Source: Planotetraspora mira (lineage in GTDB: Bacteria; Actinomycetota; Actinomycetes; Streptosporangiales; Streptosporangiaceae). Taken from it: a stretch of DNA of 64,000 nt. The stretch is taken from the NCBI RefSeq assembly GCF_016863275.1, contig NZ_BOOO01000035.1, forward strand, positions 1 through 64,000. Direction: 5' to 3'. A program made the position numbers and the translations under genes. The notes under the pieces were generated by a model. It was given only the letters and a program-made list of their open reading frames with translations. It was not told the DNA's origin and made no database searches. This document shows positions 1 through 7,158 of the stretch, one piece after another (the first letter of the stretch is position 1; each line of letters starts with the position of its first letter).

Positions 1-115
1 GGCGGCGCCTGGGAATTCGCCACGGACGGCGGCGCGGAGAAGACGGCGCGGGCACCGACGGCGGCGCCTGGGAATTCGCCACGGACGGCGGCGCGGAGAA
101 GACGGCGCGGGCACC
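1..115. repeat. 59-bp tandem duplication at the left edge
   Basis: Bases 1-56 and 60-115 are the same sequence (starting ggcggcgcctgggaattcgc), giving a direct tandem repeat with a 59-bp period. The array may continue to the left of the window. Because 59 is not a multiple of three, the two copies would be read in different frames, so this is unlikely to be a protein repeat. It abuts the transposase relic at 118-209 and interrupts that reading frame just after its DDE-region motif, which suggests a duplication or replication-slippage event at a decayed insertion sequence. Confidence 0.9.
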
Positions 116-117
116 TC

Positions 118-209
118 CGACCCGCGATCGGAGTGGAAGATCACCCCGGTCCACGTCAGCGCCGCGGGTTGCCACTGCCATCTGCAGCGAGGCGACCGTC
201 AGCGCTGTG
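118..209 (-). pseudogene. IS3-family transposase (OrfB) relic
   Basis: Read on the minus strand, bases 144-118 encode GVIFHSDRGS, the signature around the second catalytic Asp of IS3-type DDE transposases (usually HSDxGSQY). Just upstream, in another frame, bases 209-155 encode a stretch resembling the usual preceding helix (TVASLQMAVATRGADV). The two pieces are in different frames, and the coding sequence is lost on both sides, so this is a short frameshifted remnant. The family assignment rests on the motif and its typical context. Nothing convincing is visible from 210 to 316. Confidence 0.6.
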
Positions 210-316
210 CCGCCCCGGGCGGCTGACCCCAGACGCCAGCACATCTGCCCCACCGTTTGCCTCGGCGGTGGCCCCGCGTCCGCCGTGTCCTCCCAGGCCC
301 CGTCATCATTCGCGGC

Positions 317-997
317 TCAGTCGTCGGACAGTGCTCTGGCGGGAACCGCGTCCCGGGAGCCGGCCTCCGAACTGGAGGCCTTCTTCGCCGCCTCTTCGCC
401 GCGCTTGCCGTACCAGGCGCTCCATGCTCCGAGCAGGCCGATGGTCGCCACCAGGAGGATCGACGACAGCCCGGCCATGACATCGGTCGGCAGCCAGTAG
501 ACCAGGGGGAGGCGGACGGCCGACTCGACCAGAAGCGCGATTCCCCAGACGAGGGTCATCACCAGGTAGGTCCGGCGGAACATCGGCTCCGCCGCGTACA
601 GGACGTCCCAGCGCCGCGCGGTGTCCGCGTCTTCGGCGCCGAAGCGCTTCGCCACGGCGAAGGCCGCGGGACGGCCTGCGACGCAGGAACCCAGGAAGAT
701 CAGGCCCGCGACCGCGGTGGTGACGGACTTGATGGCCAGGAGGAACTTCGCGTCTCCCGTCAGCAAGGAGAGGATCATTCCCACGCCGAAGACGACGCCC
801 ATGAAGGCGGCGAATCCATCGAAGCGACGCTGCCGGACGGCGACGTAGGCGACCCGCAGGAATCCGACGCTCGCCGCCGTCAGCATGGCGGCGTACTCGC
901 TCACGCTCAGCGCGCGGCACACATAGTAGGTGCCGATCACCGGCACCACGTCCCACAGCACGACCGAAACGATCTGGTTGTTACCTGAACGGCTCAT
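317..997 (-). CDS. VC0807-family integral membrane protein
   Basis: 226-residue polytopic membrane protein of the VC0807 family, whose function is not established. About five to six hydrophobic segments are visible (near residues 7-30, 35-50, 62-80, 86-108, 140-162 and 172-192). They are followed by a charged cytoplasmic-looking tail rich in Lys, Glu, Ser and Ala. Its ATG overlaps the stop of the upstream hydrolase gene by four bases (ATGA), and an AGGAG lies inside the end of that gene, so the two are translationally coupled. It should be co-regulated with the hydrolase by the TetR protein encoded divergently at 2298. Confidence 0.8.
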   Translation of the reverse strand: MSRSGNNQIVSVVLWDVVPVIGTYYVCRALSVSEYAAMLTAASVGFLRVAYVAVRQRRFDGFAAFMGVVFGVGMILSLLTGDAKFLLAIKSVTTAVAGLIFLGSCVAGRPAAFAVAKRFGAEDADTARRWDVLYAAEPMFRRTYLVMTLVWGIALLVESAVRLPLVYWLPTDVMAGLSSILLVATIGLLGAWSAWYGKRGEEAAKKASSSEAGSRDAVPARALSDD

Positions 998-2214
998 TTC
1001 TCACTCCTGAAGGTCTCGTCGAGCCAGTCACTGATGCGGGCCATGGCCAGTCGCTGGGCGCCTGATTGGCAATGGGCGTCGGCACCCTCCTCGGCGGTGA
1101 ACTCGAGGAAGGTTCTCGGGCAGGTCAGGTGATCGTGGAGCGCCTCGGGCTGGCCTTGGAAGGCGAAGTCGCCGGGCGCCGAGCAGACCAGGGTGGGGCA
1201 CCTGATCCGCTCGGCTATGCCGTCACGAAGGTGATAGTCGAGCATCTTGGCCGCGTACCCGCGCGGTGACCGGGCGCCGGTGACCCACATGCCGTGGGTG
1301 AAGGCCCACCGCATGACAGGGTCGTTCGCCATGAGGCCTTGAATGATCTCGTCGACCTCGGGCGCGGACTCGGCGCCCAGCACGGCCCGCGCCTGATCGC
1401 GGTCCTCGCCGAAGTGGCCCGCGACGATCGCCCCCATGTCGTAGACGCCGTCGAAGGCGATGAGCGCCTTGATCCGCGGTTCGAAGGCGGCGGCGCGTGG
1501 CGCCAGCAGTCCTCCCATGCTGGCGCCCAGCAGCGCGACCCGCTCAGGATCGACCTCGGGCAGCGCGAGCAGGTAGTCGAGCACCGGGCCGACCACCTTC
1601 TCCCAGTCCGGCCGGAACACCAGCCCTTCGCGGTGCATCGGCCCAGGCTGCCCGGGGCCGTCGAAGGTGAGGACGTGGTAGCCGCGTTCGGCGAACGCCG
1701 CCGCGCCGAAGAAGTGCATTTCCTCTGCGCTGCCGTCGAAGCCGTTGTGCATCACGATGGTGGGCCGGGGTGTACGGCTGTCGCCCGCCCGGTAGAGGTA
1801 GCCGGTGAGAGCGGTGTGCGCGTACGGGATCAGCACCGGTTCGATCCTGATGTCCGACAGCCGGGCCGCCGCGCGAAACGACTCCACGCCGAGCGCGTAG
1901 GACTGGTCGACGCGCGGGTCGGACGGGTCGCCGTGCAGGAAGAACTCGGCAGAGCGGTAGTAGGTGGACGCCCGCAGCAACCCGTCACGCGCGCTGACCT
2001 CGTGGCCGGCCGCCAGGCTCCGCCGAGCTTCGCCGGCGACGCGGTCGGCCGTCGCCCGCCACTCCTTGTGCCAGCTGTCGTAGTCACTCTCGGTGATCCG
2101 CTGTGCGGTGGTGATCACTTCACCGAAGTCCGCGCCGCCGTAGGCGATGTGGCCGAGCAAGCGCAGCGTCTCGTACCAGAACGTGACGTCCTTCTCAAAG
2201 ATCAGCGCATCCAC
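994..2214 (-). CDS. alpha/beta hydrolase, FrsA/DUF1100-like
   Basis: 406-residue serine hydrolase with a long helical N-terminal region (about 1-130) before the alpha/beta fold. This architecture is found in FrsA/DUF1100-type and 2,6-dihydropseudooxynicotine hydrolase-like enzymes, which cleave C-C or ester bonds. Visible features are an oxyanion-type HNGFDGS, the nucleophile elbow GASMGG (near residue 235), an acidic CSAPGDF and a C-terminal histidine in GADAHCQSG. There is no signal peptide, so it is probably cytoplasmic. It is the first gene of a two-gene operon with the membrane protein, divergent from the TetR gene at 2298, with two matching palindromes between them. The substrate is unknown. 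Confidence 0.85.
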   Translation of the reverse strand: MDALIFEKDVTFWYETLRLLGHIAYGGADFGEVITTAQRITESDYDSWHKEWRATADRVAGEARRSLAAGHEVSARDGLLRASTYYRSAEFFLHGDPSDPRVDQSYALGVESFRAAARLSDIRIEPVLIPYAHTALTGYLYRAGDSRTPRPTIVMHNGFDGSAEEMHFFGAAAFAERGYHVLTFDGPGQPGPMHREGLVFRPDWEKVVGPVLDYLLALPEVDPERVALLGASMGGLLAPRAAAFEPRIKALIAFDGVYDMGAIVAGHFGEDRDQARAVLGAESAPEVDEIIQGLMANDPVMRWAFTHGMWVTGARSPRGYAAKMLDYHLRDGIAERIRCPTLVCSAPGDFAFQGQPEALHDHLTCPRTFLEFTAEEGADAHCQSGAQRLAMARISDWLDETFRSEK

Positions 2215-2223
2215 GCCCGTCTC

Positions 2224-2249
2224 CTTAATGCGAAATTATTCGCTTCAAG
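2224..2249. promoter_or_regulatory. TetR operator, site 1
   Basis: 26-bp imperfect palindrome with arms CTTAATGCGAA and TTCGCTTCAAG around ATTA. It matches the second site at 2272-2297 and lies just upstream of the hydrolase gene, so it probably overlaps that gene's promoter. Inferred target of the TetR protein at 2298. Confidence 0.6.
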
Positions 2250-2271
2250 GGGAAGTTAGCGAGGCGACGCG

Positions 2272-2297
2272 CTTAAAGCAAGACTATTCGCGTTAAG
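2272..2297. promoter_or_regulatory. TetR operator, site 2, abutting the tetR start
   Basis: 26-bp imperfect palindrome with arms CTTAAAGCAAG and TTCGCGTTAAG around ACTA, the same design as 2224-2249 (consensus CTTAAnGCGAA-N4-TTCGCnTTAAG). It ends at the base before the regulator's ATG, so there is no room for a Shine-Dalgarno sequence. The regulator transcript may be leaderless and autorepressed at its own start. Confidence 0.6.
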
Positions 2298-2885
2298 ATG
2301 TCGGCCATGGCAGCACAGGAACCCGTACGCCGGCCCGGGGGGCGTAACGCCCGCGTCCGCACGGCCGTATGCGAGGCCGTCCTCGACCTGCTCCACGAGG
2401 CGGACTGGGACGATCTGAGCATCGCGCAGGTGGCGGAGCGATCCGGAGTCCACCAGGCCACGATCTACCGGCGCTGGGGCACGTTGGGCGCGTTGGTCGA
2501 TGACGTGGTGACCGAGCAGCTCACGCGCTCGTCCCCGGTTCCCGACACCGGGACGCTCCGTGGGGACCTGGAGGCCTACGCGGTCCAGGTGGCCGAGGAC
2601 GTGGCCGGCCCCCTCGGCCCCGTCTTCCTCCGTGCCGCCCTGGTGGGCGCGCGCCCGGAGGGAGAGCCTTCCAAGCATGTCTATCTTCTGGAGCGAGGCA
2701 CGCAGCTCCAGAAGATGCTCGACCGCGCCAGGGATCGCGGGGAGAATCCCCCCACGTTGCTGGAGCTGCTGGAGGTCATCCTCGCACCGCTGTACTTCCA
2801 CGCGATGTTCTTCGAACGGCCGACCAACGCGCACCACGCCCGGACACTGGTGGACAGGCTCCTCGCCCTCAGCGAGAAGAAATGA
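2298..2885 (+). CDS. TetR-family regulator
   Basis: 195-residue TetR/AcrR repressor. The N-terminal helix-turn-helix is clear (about residues 20-68, including SIAQVAERSGVHQATIYRRW). The ligand domain ends with a C-terminal region typical of the TetR_C_16-like group. It probably represses the divergent hydrolase/membrane-protein operon and itself through the twin palindromes at 2224-2297. The first ATG touches the second palindrome. A second ATG at 2307 (MAAQEP) is an alternative start, but neither has a ribosome-binding site, which favours leaderless translation. The inducer is unknown. Confidence 0.88.
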   Translation: MSAMAAQEPVRRPGGRNARVRTAVCEAVLDLLHEADWDDLSIAQVAERSGVHQATIYRRWGTLGALVDDVVTEQLTRSSPVPDTGTLRGDLEAYAVQVAEDVAGPLGPVFLRAALVGARPEGEPSKHVYLLERGTQLQKMLDRARDRGENPPTLLELLEVILAPLYFHAMFFERPTNAHHARTLVDRLLALSEKK

Positions 2886-2944
2886 ACGCCGTCGTTCTCG
2901 CCCGTGGCAGAGTTCACGGCCCCGGGAATGTCCCCGTACGAGCA

Positions 2945-2980
2945 GCGAGGCCGCGTGTCTGGGAAGACACGCGGCCTCGC
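2945..2980. terminator. bidirectional hairpin terminator
   Basis: Perfect 16-bp stem (2945-2960 with 2965-2980) and a GGGA loop, lying between the convergent TetR gene (ends 2885) and the oxidoreductase (ends 3050). There is no T-tract, as is common for actinomycete hairpin terminators. Confidence 0.8.
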
Positions 2981-3049
2981 TTGCTCAGGTGGGCGTTCGT
3001 GGCGGCCTTGAGCGCCGCACCGGCCTGGGGACATCACCAACGGTGTCGC

Positions 3050-4042
3050 TTACGCCGGTTCGCCGGGGGTTAGGACGATGCGCCCGTTGAGCGACCGGCT
3101 TGCCATCCGTTGGTGAGCGGTTACAGCCTCGCTGAACGAGAGCACGTCAACCTCGGTCTGGCCGAGTCCGGCGGCGACAGCCTGGACGGCTGCTTCGAGG
3201 GCGGGCCGCACGGTGTCCGGGTGTGTGGGCAGGTAGGCGCCGGCGTTGAAGCCCATGACCGCGACGCTTCCGAACCAGAGCCGATTGGTCTCGACCGAGT
3301 GACCCCAGTCCCCGCTGGCATTGCCGGAGGCGATGAGCCGACCGCCGGGGCACATCAGATCGAGGCTCTGGCTGCGCACCTCTCCGCCGACAGGGTCGAT
3401 GACGACGTCGAAGCGTTCCTCGCCGAGCGCAGTCGGGAGCTCCGCCGAGTCGACGATCTTGTCGTACGGGAGCTTCGTGGTAGCGGCGGCTTGGAGCTTG
3501 CTCGCGCGAACCGTGCCGACGACCCGGCCGGCGCCCAGCTGCTTCGCCATCCCGGGGAACGCCGCGGAGAATCCGCCGAGCGCTCCGTGGATCAGCACGC
3601 TCTCGCCCTCGACCAGATGGGCGACGCGCGTCAGCGCGACGTGCGCCATCGCGGCATTTGGCACGACAGAGACCGCGAGAGCGGGGTCGATGTCGTGGCC
3701 CTCAAGGGACACCGCGTGAGGTGCTTGCGCGATGAAGACCGATGCGTAACCGCCGACGCCGCCGTTGGACATCGAAACGACCTTCTCGCCGATCTCGAAC
3801 CCGCGCACTCCATCACCGAGCGCCCGCACCGTTCCGGCGACCTCGAGACCCGGGATGAACGGCGGCTGCGGCATCCCGGGCTGGTCCTTGAAGCGACCTT
3901 CGCGGAAGAAGAGGTCGATGAGGCCGACAGCGGCATGGGTGACGTCGATGGCGATTTCGCCCGGCCCCGGCGCTGGATCGGGCAGCTCGACGACCTCAAG
4001 AACGGCCGGTTCTCCGAAGCGGGTGGCTTGCACAGCCTTCAT
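3050..4042 (-). CDS. zinc-independent alcohol dehydrogenase/quinone oxidoreductase (MDR family)
   Basis: 330-residue medium-chain dehydrogenase/reductase resembling NADPH:quinone oxidoreductases. The GroES-like N-terminal domain starts MKAVQATRFGEP, and the Rossmann domain has the stretch LIHGALGGFSAAFPGMAKQLGA. The usual zinc ligands are absent. The ATG at 4042 is chosen because it begins the family's conserved start and has GGAGAG upstream; an in-frame ATG at 4102 would run through the operators. It is divergent from the TetR gene at 4134, with two identical operators between, so induction by an electrophile or quinone sensed by that TetR is likely (inference). Confidence 0.87.
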   Translation of the reverse strand: MKAVQATRFGEPAVLEVVELPDPAPGPGEIAIDVTHAAVGLIDLFFREGRFKDQPGMPQPPFIPGLEVAGTVRALGDGVRGFEIGEKVVSMSNGGVGGYASVFIAQAPHAVSLEGHDIDPALAVSVVPNAAMAHVALTRVAHLVEGESVLIHGALGGFSAAFPGMAKQLGAGRVVGTVRASKLQAAATTKLPYDKIVDSAELPTALGEERFDVVIDPVGGEVRSQSLDLMCPGGRLIASGNASGDWGHSVETNRLWFGSVAVMGFNAGAYLPTHPDTVRPALEAAVQAVAAGLGQTEVDVLSFSEAVTAHQRMASRSLNGRIVLTPGEPA

Positions 4043-4060
4043 GTCGGACTCTCCTCGCGT

Positions 4061-4082
4061 TAGCGCACTACGTGATGCGTTA
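4061..4082. promoter_or_regulatory. TetR operator copy 1 (TAGCGCA-N8-TGCGTTA)
   Basis: Inverted repeat TAGCGCA-N8-TGCGTTA (6 of 7 positions symmetric). The same half-sites with the same spacing recur at 4102-4123, 41 bp away. It lies directly upstream of the oxidoreductase gene. Confidence 0.7.
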
Positions 4083-4101
4083 CGCGTGACAGTACCATGC
4101 A

Positions 4102-4123
4102 TAGCGCATCATCGCGTGCGTTA
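4102..4123. promoter_or_regulatory. TetR operator copy 2 (TAGCGCA-N8-TGCGTTA)
   Basis: Both half-sites are identical to those at 4061-4082, with a different 8-bp spacer. It is centred about 20 bp upstream of the TetR start codon and is a probable autoregulatory operator. Confidence 0.7.
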
Positions 4124-4133
4124 TTGTTGTGGG

Positions 4134-4799
4134 ATGCGGGAGAGGGCGAGATCGGCCGAGGACAAGGCGCAGCGTTCGGAGGACCTGCTTGCTGCCGCAG
4201 AGGCGCTCGCGCTTGAGCTCGGCGGCGTTCGGTTCCTGACCGTCGCGGCGGTGACCGAGCGCGCCGGCCTCCACCGCACTGGCGTGCGGCGCTACTACGC
4301 GAGCAAGGAAGAGCTCCTGCTGGAGCTCGCCGAGCGCGGCTGGGGCCACTGGCGCGACACGATCGGCGCCCGAGTGGCAGGGCGGGCCCGCCTGCAGCCG
4401 GTCGATGTCGCTGACGTGCTCACGGAGACGATCGCGTCGCTACCGGTCTTCTGCGATCTCCTCGCACACGTCCCGATGGACTTGGAAGGCGATGTCGACA
4501 TCGAGCGGGCCCGCCGCTACAAGACGAACGCGTTCGTGGCGCACGACGAGATCATCGACATGCTGAAGCGTGAGAGCACGATGTCGGCGAGCCAGTTGCA
4601 GTCGATGATCGCAGCCACGCTTCCGCTCGCCGGCGGGTTCTGGCAGGTCTCCCATCCCACGCCAACCCTGGCGAAACTGTACGAGCAGGTTCCCTCCTGG
4701 GGGCACATCGCGCTCGACTTCGAACCCCGCCTCAAGCTCCTGCTCCGCGCGATGGCCGTGGGGCTCGCCGAAACGCTGCCCGCTTCCGACGCTGATTGA
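4134..4799 (+). CDS. TetR-family regulator
   Basis: 221-residue TetR-type repressor. The N-terminal DNA-binding domain (about residues 10-62) contains TVAAVTERAGLHRTGVRRYYASKEELL, followed by an all-helical ligand domain. The ATG at 4134 is chosen because the open frame further upstream crosses the operators and overlaps the divergent gene. It probably represses itself and the oxidoreductase at 3050-4042 through two operators. It is followed by a tRNA-like remnant and a strong terminator. Confidence 0.88.
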   Translation: MRERARSAEDKAQRSEDLLAAAEALALELGGVRFLTVAAVTERAGLHRTGVRRYYASKEELLLELAERGWGHWRDTIGARVAGRARLQPVDVADVLTETIASLPVFCDLLAHVPMDLEGDVDIERARRYKTNAFVAHDEIIDMLKRESTMSASQLQSMIAATLPLAGGFWQVSHPTPTLAKLYEQVPSWGHIALDFEPRLKLLLRAMAVGLAETLPASDAD

Positions 4800-4833
4800 G
4801 CGGAAGACCCGGCGCAGTCAGCAGGGCGAACGC

Positions 4834-4882
4834 TACGCCTGAAAAGCGGAAGGTCGGCAGTTCGACCCTGCCCCTGACCACA
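4834..4882 (+). other. tRNA-like 3' half (Phe-type anticodon loop plus T-arm)
   Basis: The sequence folds like the 3' half of a tRNA. It has an anticodon loop CTGAAAA (anticodon GAA, Phe) with a stem of 4 of 5 pairs, then a 5-base variable region. A perfect T-arm follows (GGCAG, loop TTCGACC, CTGCC, 4856-4872), then a 7-base acceptor strand CCTGACC and ACA. No matching 5' half (D-arm, complementary acceptor strand GGTCAGG) is visible upstream, so this is not an intact tRNA gene. It could be a tRNA remnant, for example the scar of a tRNA-targeting integration, or a chance tRNA-like fold. It runs straight into the terminator at 4899. Confidence 0.4.
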
Positions 4883-4898
4883 GCACCTGAACAGCCAG

Positions 4899-4932
4899 AA
4901 CGCCCCGAGCCGATCACGGCCGGGGCGTTTTT
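4899..4932 (+). terminator. rho-independent terminator, copy 1 of a repeated cassette
   Basis: Stem AACGCCCCG/CGGGGCGTT extended by GCCG/CGGC with one bulged A, followed by TTTTT. The hairpin and about 14 bases 5' of it (from ACCTGAACAGCC, 4885) recur at 29605-29652 and, truncated, at 17034-17065. It terminates the TetR gene ending at 4799. Confidence 0.9.
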
Positions 4933-5103
4933 GATCTCTATTGACGACGACGCTGACGGCAACGTCGCATCAAGGCCGCAAGCCAGGAGATCTTGGGTCG
5001 CGCTGAGACCGGAGGCGCGCCAGATTTCTTCACCGAGCGCTCGGGAGAGTCGTTCCAGCACCGGTCGCCGGCGTTGCCACGCGCCGACGAGGTTGTACTG
5101 CAC

Positions 5104-6201
5104 CTAAGCATCGGCGGACGTGCTCTGGCTGTCAGGAATAGTCAACGCTTCCGATTGCTGTCGTGCGTGGATCTTCGCGCGGTAGTTGCGCGGCGAATAT
5201 CCATGAGTGCGTTTGAAGGCGTTGCTGAAAGCACTCTCGGAGGCGTAACCGAGGCTCGAAGCCAGGGAGGCAATCAGCATCTCATCGTCCAAAAGAGCGC
5301 GTTCGGCGATGTGCATGCGCCAGTGGTGGAGGTAGGTGAGAGGTGGTACGCCCGCCGCCGCGCGGAAGCGCATGCTGAAGTTGGTGCGCGACATCGCGGC
5401 AGCCTGGGCGAGTTCCTCGAGATGCCAGCGGCGGCCAGGATCGGCATGCATTCGGCGAAGGGCCGGCGCGAGGTGTGGGTCAGCCAGTGCGCGCAGCCAG
5501 CCGGTGGGGAAGGACTCGGGCGAGGCCGCCAGCGTGGAGCGGAGCACTTCGACGAGCAGAAGTTGGGCGTACTGATGGGATGCGTGATGGGTGCCTGGCC
5601 GTTCGGCATTCAGTTCGTGCAATAGACGATCGAGGATCCATTGGACGACCGGGGCCTCGGCGCTTTCCGCGCCGATTCGCGTGAGCGGCGGGAGCGCGGC
5701 CAGTAGCAGTTCCTCGCCGGTGGCGTTCAGGGCGACATGGCCTCCGATGATCACGGTGCTCGGGCCGGCTGGGACCTTCGTCTCCTCCGTAGGCGCTGCG
5801 CCGTGTTCCTGGTGATGGCTGGGGATCCAAACGATCGTTTCGCGGCCCGGGCCGAACATCGGTGCCGCCTCAGCCGGTGCGAGCCCTGGATCGGAGGCGA
5901 GTTGCACGCTCTTCACGTCGTTGAGGACGGCCACATCGCCCGCACCCAGCAGCAGCGGAGCTTGAGGGCCGTCTGCTGTCAGCCAGCAGGAGCCTGAGAC
6001 AACAGCGGCCAACTTCAGCCGGGCCTGTGGCCAGAACCGAAGGGCCCAAGGCGCCGTCGCCCGGAAACCGCCAGAGATGACTGAGAGCGCCTCGCTGAGA
6101 GTGAGCGCTTCGCTGAGCGGGTCGCCGGGGGCGGGGGCGGACAGTTGAACACGCCAGGACACTCCTGTACCGTCGCGCAACTTTTCGGGACTTTCAAGCA
6201 T
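5104..6201 (-). CDS. AraC-family regulator with N-terminal cupin domain
   Basis: 365-residue AraC/XylS regulator. An N-terminal cupin_6-like effector domain (about 20-210) precedes two helix-turn-helices. The first includes WHLEELAQAAAMSRTNFSMRF and the second IASLASSLGYASESAFSNAFKRTHGYSPRNYR, the canonical AraC signature near the C-terminus. The ATG at 6201 (MLESPEKL) is chosen because the longer frame would overlap the divergent gene at 6285. It is probably an activator of the divergently transcribed short-chain dehydrogenase, across an 83-bp intergenic region. Cupin_6 members of this layout commonly regulate SDR or oxidoreductase genes. Confidence 0.85.
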   Translation of the reverse strand: MLESPEKLRDGTGVSWRVQLSAPAPGDPLSEALTLSEALSVISGGFRATAPWALRFWPQARLKLAAVVSGSCWLTADGPQAPLLLGAGDVAVLNDVKSVQLASDPGLAPAEAAPMFGPGRETIVWIPSHHQEHGAAPTEETKVPAGPSTVIIGGHVALNATGEELLLAALPPLTRIGAESAEAPVVQWILDRLLHELNAERPGTHHASHQYAQLLLVEVLRSTLAASPESFPTGWLRALADPHLAPALRRMHADPGRRWHLEELAQAAAMSRTNFSMRFRAAAGVPPLTYLHHWRMHIAERALLDDEMLIASLASSLGYASESAFSNAFKRTHGYSPRNYRAKIHARQQSEALTIPDSQSTSADA

Positions 6202-6284
6202 TCCGAGTCCCGATCTGTCGATCCCAGACTGAAACCACACAGCACACCGCCTGTCGTCAGGACGGGCACGGAACCGGAGACCGT

Positions 6285-7031
6285 ATGACCACCACCACAG
6301 CCCAGCGCGTCGCAATCATCACCGGAGGGTCGCGCGGCATAGGCCGGCGCGTCGCCGAGCGCCTCGCCGCAAGTGGGCTAGCCGCCGTCGTCAACTACGC
6401 ACAGGGTGCCGCGGCCGCGAATGCCATGGTCAAAGAGATCACCGCCGCTGGCGGCACGGCCATGGCCGTACGCGCAGACGTCGCAAAAGAGGGTGAGGTG
6501 GCGACGCTCTTCGACACGGTGGAGGCGGCTTTCGGCGGCGTGGACGTGGTCGTGCACGCCGCCGGCATCATGCCCATGGGCTCGGTAGCCGACTTCGACC
6601 TTGATCTGCTCGACCATGTCGTTCGCATCAACCTTCGTGGCACCTTCATCGTTGACCAGCAGGCAGCCCGCAGGTTGCGACCGGGCGGTGCGCTCATCAA
6701 CTTCTCCAGCTCTGTCACCCGGTTCTCGCGCCCGGGGAATGCCGCCTACACCATGACCAAGGGTGGAGTGGAGGCGCTGACTCTGCTGCTGGCGCGGGAG
6801 TTGCGAGGCCGCGATGTCACGGTCAATGCCGTCGCACCCGGCCCCGTCGAGACGGACATGCTGCAGGAGTACCTTTCAGGCCGTGAAGATCTCCGCGCGG
6901 GGATTGCTGACGGCTCGCCGCTGGAGCGGATCGGCACCCCCGACGACATTGCCGAGGTCGTCCTTTTCCTCGCTGGTCCGGCGCGATGGATCAATGGCCA
7001 AGTCCTCTACGCCAATGGCGGAGCCATCTGA
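6285..7031 (+). CDS. short-chain dehydrogenase/reductase (FabG-like)
   Basis: 248-residue classical SDR, NAD(P)H-dependent and cytosolic. The cofactor motif TGGSRGIG is at residues 14-21, HAAG replaces the usual NNAG, and the active site shows SSS (Ser) followed by YTMTKGG (Tyr and Lys of YxxxK). The PG motif APGPVETDM is also present. The substrate is probably a ketone or 3-oxoacyl compound but cannot be specified. A CCGGAG ribosome-binding site precedes the ATG. The gene is divergent from the AraC regulator, its likely controller. Confidence 0.88.
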   Translation: MTTTTAQRVAIITGGSRGIGRRVAERLAASGLAAVVNYAQGAAAANAMVKEITAAGGTAMAVRADVAKEGEVATLFDTVEAAFGGVDVVVHAAGIMPMGSVADFDLDLLDHVVRINLRGTFIVDQQAARRLRPGGALINFSSSVTRFSRPGNAAYTMTKGGVEALTLLLARELRGRDVTVNAVAPGPVETDMLQEYLSGREDLRAGIADGSPLERIGTPDDIAEVVLFLAGPARWINGQVLYANGGAI

Positions 7032-7117
7032 TCTCTGACACTGACCTCGATGGTGAACTCGTCGGGGGATCCTACGGGGGTCTGGATGGCCATCGTTAAG
7101 TGTGATCCAGTTGGTCA

Positions 7118-7151
7118 CTTTGCATGTTGTTGACCTGTGATTTTTTATCGT
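7118..7151 (+). promoter_or_regulatory. shared upstream motif of MmyB-type regulators, copy 1
   Basis: TTTGCAT-N3-TTGACC followed by a T-rich block, with TTGACC starting 29 bases before the ATG at 7159. The same TTGACC-plus-TTT block stands 28-29 bases before the starts of the other two MmyB-type genes (62848 and 63797). It is a probable shared promoter or autoregulatory site. Confidence 0.5.
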
Positions 7152-7158
7152 GCCTGGC

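Noticed and set aside
4834-4882. A complete tRNA-Phe gene
   Set aside because: The D-arm and the 5' acceptor strand are missing and the anticodon stem has a mismatch; kept as a tRNA-like remnant.
4732-5103. A 123-codon minus-strand ORF over the terminator and tRNA-like region
   Set aside because: Its GRVELPTFRFS-type sequence is the reverse translation of the tRNA-like T-arm and terminator, a common mis-annotation; no RBS or family supports it.
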